Shown here: positions 57,931 to 64,000 of the stretch, piece after piece
How the letters are laid out: each line of letters begins with the position of its first letter
Position numbering within the stretch: the first letter of the stretch is position 1
NCBI GenBank assembly: GCA_965153355.1
Contig: OZ231127.1
Location: 61,938,001-62,002,000, forward strand
Direction: 5' to 3'
DNA from: Flaccisagitta enflata
Taxonomy: Eukaryota > Chaetognatha > Sagittoidea > Aphragmophora
Length of the DNA stretch: 64,000 bases
Notes under the pieces: model-generated
What the model was told of the DNA's origin: nothing
The model's input: only the letters and a program-made list of their open reading frames with translations
The model's database searches: none
Program-made: the position numbers and the translations under genes

Positions 57931-58641
57931 CTACTGACAAGCAGCCATGCTGGCACAAAATTGGAGAGAAAAAAGTACAATCACGAGCCTGAATTGAATT
58001 ATTTGATTTCCCATGTATTTATGTCATAATTTGATAACATCAACATAAAAGCTGACATTTCACATTGATTATGGATCCTCAGTGTAACTGATCGAGGTTC
58101 GAGGACCACGTTGAATAATTCATCCCATTGCCATTTTTGCCATTCGTAACTTTCTCGGAGGTAGTCTCGTTATTCGCCGATGGTGCAGCAATTATTCGTG
58201 CGTTTTCATAGATGTGCGACTCGCCACAGCCACGGCGTCAGTGTCATATTGTTGCAGGAGAAAGGCACGATCCCTCCGACTTGCATCATTTTCGTGCTGT
58301 AGCCAAAAGTGAGAAAGAAATGGGATGGAAACTTTGGAAAATGTGATTACGGATAAGGGACTTCTATTCACCCTTGCCACAATCCACTTTCGTCGTTGGC
58401 TTAAGCATCTAAACCCCTCCATTCTAATTGGATTTGACTGAGGAAATTGTGTTTTGACAGGCAACGAGCAAAGGCTGCCGACCAAACGAAGCCCCGCGGC
58501 CTCCCACCATCAATGAATATACAGACAGGGGTAGAGGAAAGGTTTATGTGCTCTTTTTATACCCGCACTAACGGAACAAAACGATGATATAACGCTACAT
58601 TTATTGATGTTGTGGAAGCTTGCATAAGGTACGGGCAAAAA
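57931..58641. other. Intron 8 DNA, no exon recognised
   Basis: I looked for the remaining cAMP-domain B motifs (GDxxxxxYxIxxG and FGELAL-like) after each plausible acceptor and saw none. A TTGTTGCAG acceptor-like site near 58258 opens only 14 codons. Confidence 0.4.
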
Positions 58642-58745
58642 TTTTTAGTCGCGTGCACGCGACTCTATGACCCGCTCTGTCCGTCTGTCTGTTGGTCGGT
58701 CCGTTGGTCTAGCTTAGCTTTTTTTTGTTGTTTTACAGTACGGTG
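58642..58745 (+). mobile_element. Family A (GTCY) element, 5' part
   Basis: ATTTTTAGTCGCGTGCACGC, GACTCTATGACCCGCTCTGT, (GTCT/GTTGGTC)n and AGCTTAGCTTTTTTTTG. The 3' end cannot be placed. Confidence 0.7.
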
Positions 58746-58911
58746 GGAGCAATGAGGGCAGTACAAAGAGGGCCTTCTATATTCTTAATGTTTGAGGGAA
58801 GAATTTAAAGCTTTAGGTTTTCTGAAAGCTGATGGTCCAAAGTATTGAGTGAACATAAAATTCCACACCAAGTGATTCAAAAGAAAACTGACAATTGCAT
58901 TTTAATCATTG

Positions 58912-59015
58912 CATGTGGCGCGATAGCTCTGTTGGTAAAGTGCTGAACTTGAGAGAAGATATTTTTTCTCTTCAGAGTCACAGGTTGAATTCTAGAGAGG
59001 TGTTGCACTTTTTTT
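58912..59015 (+). tRNA. tRNA-like sequence (degenerate tRNA or SINE head)
   Basis: GATAGCTCTGTTGGTAAAGT resembles the tRNA D-arm/box A (TAGCTCAGTTGGTAGAGC) with a few changes. About 60 nt later CACAGGTTGAATTCTAG resembles box B (GGTTCGAATTC) with one base missing. GTGTTGCACTTTTTTTG ends in a T run that could terminate RNA polymerase III. Acceptor-stem pairing is poor, so a functional tRNA is unlikely; a tRNA pseudogene or tRNA-derived SINE is more plausible. Confidence 0.5.
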
Positions 59016-59149
59016 GTTTTTGGTCAACAGTTACAGCAAGAGGTATGAAACTATATTCACTCAAAGCTCTTGCCCATCAGCTTTCAGAAAAACCATAGTT
59101 CGACCTAACAGTGGCAAAATAAAAAAAGAGACAAAATGTTTATCCATAT

Positions 59150-59633
59150 ATGACATTCATTAAATGAGAAAAACATAGCAAAATCCATGACCGTTTAAAA
59201 GCTCTTTGAAAGATCTTCAAAATGAGACCATGCTGGTTGTCAAAGCTATATTCGTTTAGAAATGATGTAACAATAAAGAGTAGATGGTCAAGATAGTAAA
59301 AACCACATTGAAAATCTTGAACCTTTTTGTCAGTTCATAAAAAACATAGAGAGAAAATTTGTTTGAACTTTTCTTCCAACGTTTTTTTGAAGATTTTTGA
59401 ATTTTCTTTCATTTAAGACCAATCCCAGATTTGTCACTCAAACCGTTTAAGAGTTAGAGCTTGTCAAAGTGAATTACTTCTTGTCAAAACCTTTTTAATT
59501 CAGTTGAATCCTAAAACTGAATATGGCAATGTTTTTATTCTTTCTTCTGCCATTTCAAAACGAATAAAGCTAGAATAACCAGCAATGTCTCATTAGAAAG
59601 ATCTTTTGCAGAGTTTTCAAACGATCACTGATT
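59150..59633. repeat. Dispersed anonymous repeat (copy of 38.84-39.53 kb text)
   Basis: AAATCCATGACCGTTTAAAAGC, GATCTTCAAAATGAGACCAT, TATTCGTTTAGAAATG and AGCTAGAATAACCAGCAATG match in order sequences at 38860-38940 and 39236-39310. No coding content. Confidence 0.65.
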
Positions 59634-60120
59634 TTTAGTCACGTGCACGCGACTCTACACCTTGCCGTGTCGGTCGGTAGGTAGGTCGGTCGGTCCGTCG
59701 GTCGGTCCGTCCGTCACATTTTTGAAATTATGACTTTTTATGGTTTTTTAAGGTAATTTAAGGTACTCTAGGGTATTTTGGAGTACTTTAGGGTACTTTA
59801 GGGTACTTTGGGTACTTAAGTTATTTTAGGTACTTAAGGTACTTAAGGTACTTTAGGGTACTTTTAGGTATTTTCGGGTACTTATAGCTACTTTTGATGA
59901 TTTTTGATTAATTTTGGGTACTTTAGGGTACTTTAGGGTACTTTAGGGTACTTAAGTTATTCTAGGTACTTAAAGTACTTTAGGGTACTTTCAGGTATTT
60001 TCGGGTAGTTATAGGTACTTTTGATGTTTTTTGATAAATTTTTAGTACTTTTGGGTATTTTTGGGTATATATGGGTATTTTTGGGTATTTTTAAGTATTT
60101 TTGGACATATATATTTTTTG
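59634..60120 (+). mobile_element. Family A element with (GGTACTTTA)n minisatellite
   Basis: ATTTTTAGTCACGTGCACGC, GACTCTACACCTTGCCGTGT, (GGTC/GGTA)n, then about 35 units of the 9-10-bp GGGTACTTTA/GGTACTTAA type to about 60110. The 3' terminus is not clear. It resembles 2081-2562 in layout. Confidence 0.75.
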
Positions 60121-60214
60121 AGTAATTTTGTGCATTAGTGGCCTTAAAGCATTAACGCAATGCCTTAGTGGCCTTAATTGTTTGAGCATGTAAACATAAG
60201 CTTCATTAAAGTTC

Positions 60215-60325
60215 CCTTGTAAGTATGTAAGTATGTAAGTATGTAATTATGTAAGTACGTAAGTATGTAAGTAGGTAAGTATATAAGTATGTAGATAAGT
60301 ATGTAAGTAAGTATGTATGTAAGTT
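60215..60325. repeat. (GTAAGTAT)n array, short block
   Basis: About 13 units of AAGTATGT. The same motif fills the end of the window. Confidence 0.95.
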
Positions 60326-60677
60326 AGAGTGGTCACTATTTGACCATTTTATCTTGGCCTCTCCGGCATGAACATGGGCCATCCATCACATCAAAATAAC
60401 ATTTCTCTTAAAGGGCTTCCCTTTTTAAGCATCTGATGACTGTACGGAGGGGTTGTTTTTCTTCTTCTCTTTTTTGTAAGCTCGTAGGTTATGCCTTTTG
60501 ATTTGTGTACTCGTGCGAACACCCGGCAAGAGGAAAAAATCCTGAAATGCTTTCTATTTACATTGACACGATAAGTAAAATAGGCTGTGCTACAAACCGG
60601 ATACCCGCCTCACTCAAAAAAAGGTGGCAAATGGAGTGGTATTTTTATTTCATTCAATTTTTTTTGATTGGATCTTT

Positions 60678-60895
<218 letters not shown>

Positions 60896-61124
60896 CTGAA
60901 CGTTAACAAATACAAAATTTCAAGCATCAACTTAAAACGAATTTTTTGAAACGAATACGCAAATCGCAAAGTACAGTCTCTGTTGGTGTGATTGTTCGTT
61001 TTGCTGTCAAGATTCAAACCATGAAACCGCCTTTTGTTTCCATTCTTGGATGGCGCTGACGGCTTCGTACAGTGACGTGGCAGAGTCCGTCTCGTAGAAC
61101 CTCTGATCCCTGTCTGTCTGTCTC

Positions 61125-61162
61125 TCCGTTCTTGTCTGTCTGTCTCTGTCTCTGTCTCTGTC

Positions 61163-61254
<92 letters not shown>
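61125..61254. repeat. (GTCT)n-(TC)n microsatellite
   Basis: CTGTCTCTGTCTC units followed by about 85 bp of TC. Frames are artefacts. Confidence 0.96.
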
Positions 61255-61256
<2 letters not shown>

Positions 61257-61317
61257 ACCAGCCGATGATACAGCGTTAAATAGGCCGCTAGATTCGATCG
61301 ACTCCCGCTGCCGCTTT

Positions 61318-61879
61318 TTTGGGCAGTGGCCCCGAAGGGGACGATGTCCTGTAGAACACAGGGGACTTTCATTCGTTTGTTTGTCCGTTCGTTCGTTCAT
61401 CCCCCTTTGTCTCAAGGCTCAAATCCCAGCCTCAAGGCTCAAATCCCAGCCTTGACGCTCAAATCCCAGCTTTGAGGCTTAAATCCCAGCTTTGAGGCTC
61501 AAATCCCAGCCTTGAGGCACAATCCCCGCCTTTGGGTCAAATCCCAGCCTCGGGGCTCAAATCCCAGCCTTAAGACTAAAATCACAGCCTTGATGCTCAA
61601 ATCTTAGCCTCGGGGCTCAAATCCCAGCCTCGAGGCTCAAATCCCAGCCTTGAGGCTCAAATCCCAGCCTCAAGGCTCAAATCTCAACCCCAAGCCTGAA
61701 ATTCCAACCCCGAGGCCTCAAGGCTCAAATCCCAGCCTCACAGACTCAACCAAGCAGAAGCCCCCCTGTGTTCTACAGGACATCGTCCCCTTTGGACCCG
61801 CTGCTCTGCTTACCATCACTTACAATCATCAACATACAAAGCAGGGCAACGGGTATCGCTGACCACATATTGCCCTTGG
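61318..61879. mobile_element. Family B foldback-minisatellite element, complete copy
   Basis: Left GGGCAGTGGCCCCGAAGGGG, ACGATGTCCTGTAGAACACA; right TGTGTTCTACAGGACATCGT, CCCCTTTGGACCCGCTGCTC, and the end GGGCAACGGGTATCGCTGAC, CACATATTGCCCTTGGGCGAC. The minisatellite at 61410-61750 is built of GGCTCAAATCCCAGCCT units. It abuts the minus-strand open frame below. Confidence 0.85.
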
Positions 61880-62245
61880 GCGACTGGTTTCCTCCTGCGC
61901 TTCTTTGATTCGGCGACGGCGCTCCACACCTAACTCTCCCATCAGAGGAGGAAGGTGGCACTTTCTCTCGCCTCTTCGGTCATGAAGAAATTCCAAACTG
62001 CGCGCCAGTTGTTCGTCATCTGGTAGCGCTATGTCGAACAACTTCGGAAGTGCGGCCTCCGCTTCAAGACTTTTCGTTTTCCGCCCTTTCTTCTTCGTCC
62101 CAGCTTGCCCCTTTCTTCCATTTTTCTGAGAGGCGAGCGCGGTCGCTTCCTCGGTTAACTCGCGTTTGGTTCTGTTGGTGGGTTCTGCTTCCGCTACTGC
62201 ATTTCTCTTCCCCGTAACAGTTTCTCTGCTGACATCATTCGCCAT
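61880..62245 (-). CDS. Coding-looking first exon of unknown protein (minus strand)
   Basis: From ATG at 62245 the frame runs 122 codons: MANDVSRETVTGKRNAVAEA..., a basic stretch GTKKKGRKTK that could act as a nuclear localization signal, then LPKLFDIALPDDEQLARSLE and GELGVERRRRIKEAQEETSR. It is GC-rich with a non-repetitive, charged composition, unlike the surrounding DNA. The frame continues about 20 codons into the abutting family B element, which is probably not real sequence of this protein. No good donor is seen, so it may be cut by the insertion. No family recognised. It would be antisense within a PKA intron if that gene continues past 64 kb. Confidence 0.45.
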
Positions 62246-62571
62246 TGCTTTACCCGAAAAACGCCGCTCAAGCTGTCGAACAACGGCATCTTTACTCTTT
62301 TATCTTCAGATCTGCTCGGTTCCAAACTGCCTCAAGCAGTCCAAACAGCTAAAATTGTTCATTTTTAATCTACATTAACAGCATATACTAGCCCAAATCT
62401 GTTTCTACCTCATTGTCAATTGTCTTGGGTTAAATTACATTGTTTTAGACTTTCCTTCCTTCTCATCACCTGACTCTTATCTAATTTTCCATTTAAGGCG
62501 CACCGTTACATGTATTACATGTAAGCAAATTCATAGAATCTAAAAAAAAACTAAGCGGAAACAGAAATAAT

Positions 62572-62835
62572 TTCTAGTCGCGTGGTACGCGACTCTACAC
62601 TATGCTTTGTTGTCCATCTGTCCATCCGTTGGTGGGTCCCCATTTTCAAATGTTGTTGTCGCGGCCTAACAATGCTATAAGAGGCTTAGTCCGTCTGTCC
62701 GTTGGTCCATCGATCAGTCTGTCTGTAATGATTCAGTTGAAAAGTGGAAAAAAGGTTGCTCTAGATGTGTGTGGGGGGGGGGTTGGGGGTGTGGATGCAG
62801 GTTGGACGCCCCTGCCCACCCGTCTAAGAAAATAT
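62572..62835 (+). mobile_element. Two family A elements in tandem
   Basis: The first (62572-62640): TCTAGTCGCGTGGTACGCGA, CTCTACACTATGCTTTG and GTCC-like units. The second (62650-62835): TGTCGCGGCCTAACAATGCT, ATAAGAGGCTTAGTCCGTCT, AATGATTCAGTTGAAAAGTG, GGTTGGACGCCCCTGCCCAC and CCGTCT. Confidence 0.7.
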
Positions 62836-62844
62836 TGTAACTCC

Positions 62845-63125
62845 GTATTTTTTATCGAAATGAGTTCAAGTTGAGGTCTGTAGGTCAATTCGTTTAGGAG
62901 AAATAATCTCGCAGAGTTGAATGAGTTTTTGCCATTTTTCTAAAAATGATATCAACTTTGGAAGACTGTTGCTCCTAAACGAATCAAGCTACAAATCTCA
63001 ACTTGGGCTCATTTTAAAGAGCTGTGTCTGCTCTTTAAAATGAGCCCAAGTTGAGGTCAATTCGTCAATTTGTCAAGAAGATAAGAGCTGTTGAAGTTAC
63101 CTTTTGAAAAGGGAGGAAAATGGGT
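62845..63125. repeat. Foldback repeat centred near 63020
   Basis: TCAACTTGGGCTCATTTTAAAG at 62999-63020 pairs with CTTTAAAATGAGCCCAAGTTGA at 63033-63054. The outer arms (CCATTTTTCTAAAAATGAT, CCTAAACGAAT) pair more weakly. Confidence 0.75.
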
Positions 63126-63281
63126 AATGACCACTTTTCCCTCTTTTCCTCATCCTACTCCGTACTGTTCAAATTGGACAGAAGAGTCGTCAAACTTGGG
63201 AATAATACTCGGTAATAGTTATGAAAAACCCCCTTTAATGCCGGAGTGAGCAAGGTATTCGGGTCATGCATGACCACTCTA

Positions 63282-63864
63282 ATGTAAGTAGGTATGTAAG
63301 TATGTATGTAGGTATGTAATCATGTAAGTATGTAAGTATGTAGGTATGTAAGTATGTAAGTAAGTATGTAAGTATTTAAGTAAGTATGTAAGTACGTAAG
63401 TATGTAAGTATGTAGGTAAGTATGTAAGTATGTAGGTAAGTATGTAAGTAAGTATGTATGTAAGTATGTAAGTAGGTAAGTATGTAAGTATGTGAGTATG
63501 TAGGTAAGTATGTAAGTATGTAATTATGTAAGTATGTAGGTATGTATGTAAGTATGTAAGTAAGTATGTAAGTATGTAAGTATGTAAGAATGTGAGTATG
63601 TAGGTAAGTATGTAAGTATGTAAGTATGTAGGTATGTAAGTATGTATGTAAGTATGTAAGTAAGCATGTAAGTATGTAAGTATGTGAGTATGTAGGTAAG
63701 TATGTAAGTATGTAAGTGAGTATGTAAGTATCTAAGTATGTAAGTACGTAAGTATGTAAGTACGTAAGTATGTAAGTAAGTATGTATGTAAGTAAGTAGG
63801 TAAGTATGTAAGTATTTGAGTATGTAGGTAAGTAAGTATGTAAGTATGTAAGTATGTATGTAAG

Positions 63865-63895
<31 letters not shown>

Positions 63896-64000
63896 GTAAG
63901 TATGTATGCAAGTATGTAAGTATGTAAGAAAGTAAGTATGTAAGTATGTATGTAAGTATGTAAGTATGTAGTATGTATGTAAGTATGTAAGTAAATATGT
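63282..64000. repeat. (GTAAGTAT)n array reaching window end
   Basis: About 720 bp of GTAAGTATGTAAGTAT with GTAGGTAT, GTATGTAA and GTGAGTAT variants, continuing beyond 64000. On the plus strand almost every unit contains GTAAGT, the consensus 5' splice site. Confidence 0.97.

Noticed and set aside
59740-60110. Telomere-like TTAGGG in the GGGTACTTTAGGG repeats
   Set aside because: The period is 9-10 bp with a GTACTTT core; there is no (TTAGGG)n run.

Overview
The window looks like a stretch of a large, repeat-rich animal nuclear genome, probably from an invertebrate; I cannot name the species. The reasons are GT-AG introns from about 100 bp to 16 kb, a cAMP-dependent protein kinase (PKA) type II regulatory subunit gene with its dimerization/docking domain, a likely intermediate-filament-like gene, very long microsatellites, and dozens of short non-autonomous transposon copies. 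No prokaryotic gene organisation is present.

Layout. 1-5.8 kb: the 3' part of a plus-strand coiled-coil gene in four phase-compatible exons (946-999, 2569-2651, 5160-5353, 5616-5806). It ends in an Ala/Ser/Gly/Thr-rich tail, and its coil end resembles the intermediate-filament helix-termination motif. 5.9-12.5 kb: a tandem array of a 124-bp unit that is itself related to the 5' end of the main dispersed element family. 12.5-19.3 kb: a roughly 2-kb imperfect palindrome, a frame-broken coiled-coil remnant and GC-rich candidate exons that I could not resolve. 19.3-30 kb: transposon-derived and microsatellite DNA, including two TIR elements with TA target duplications.

30.3-57.7 kb: a plus-strand PKA regulatory subunit gene. 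Eight exons (30269/30509-30520, 35779-35896, 36006-36058, 36798-36941, 37767-37953, 40642-40770, 41364-41460, 57499-57664) join in frame to 302 codons if the start is ATG 30509. They cover the dimerization/docking helix pair, the linker, the inhibitor segment (R-R-K-A-V across an exon junction), all of cAMP-binding domain A and the start of domain B. The rest of domain B must lie beyond the window or in exons I did not recognise. Intron 7 (16 kb) is filled with satellites built on an ACAACCAG core. 57.7-64 kb: downstream intron with a tRNA-like sequence, a minus-strand coding-looking exon and a terminal GTAAGTAT array.

Two repeat families dominate. Family A (GTCY elements, resembling the Helitron-related mini-me/HINE type) starts TTTTTAG plus a short hairpin, carries (GTCC/GTCY)n and ends near GGCCTTGTT. 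Family B (foldback minisatellite elements) has conserved ends around GGGCAGCGGCCCC...CCGATG and GGTCAGCGGTACCCGTTGCCC, with a (GGCTCAAATCCCAGCCT)-like minisatellite inside. Most long open frames in the window are by-products of repeats whose length is a multiple of three or whose frames lack stops. Coordinates of transposon ends are by eye and good to about 10-20 bp unless a target duplication is quoted.
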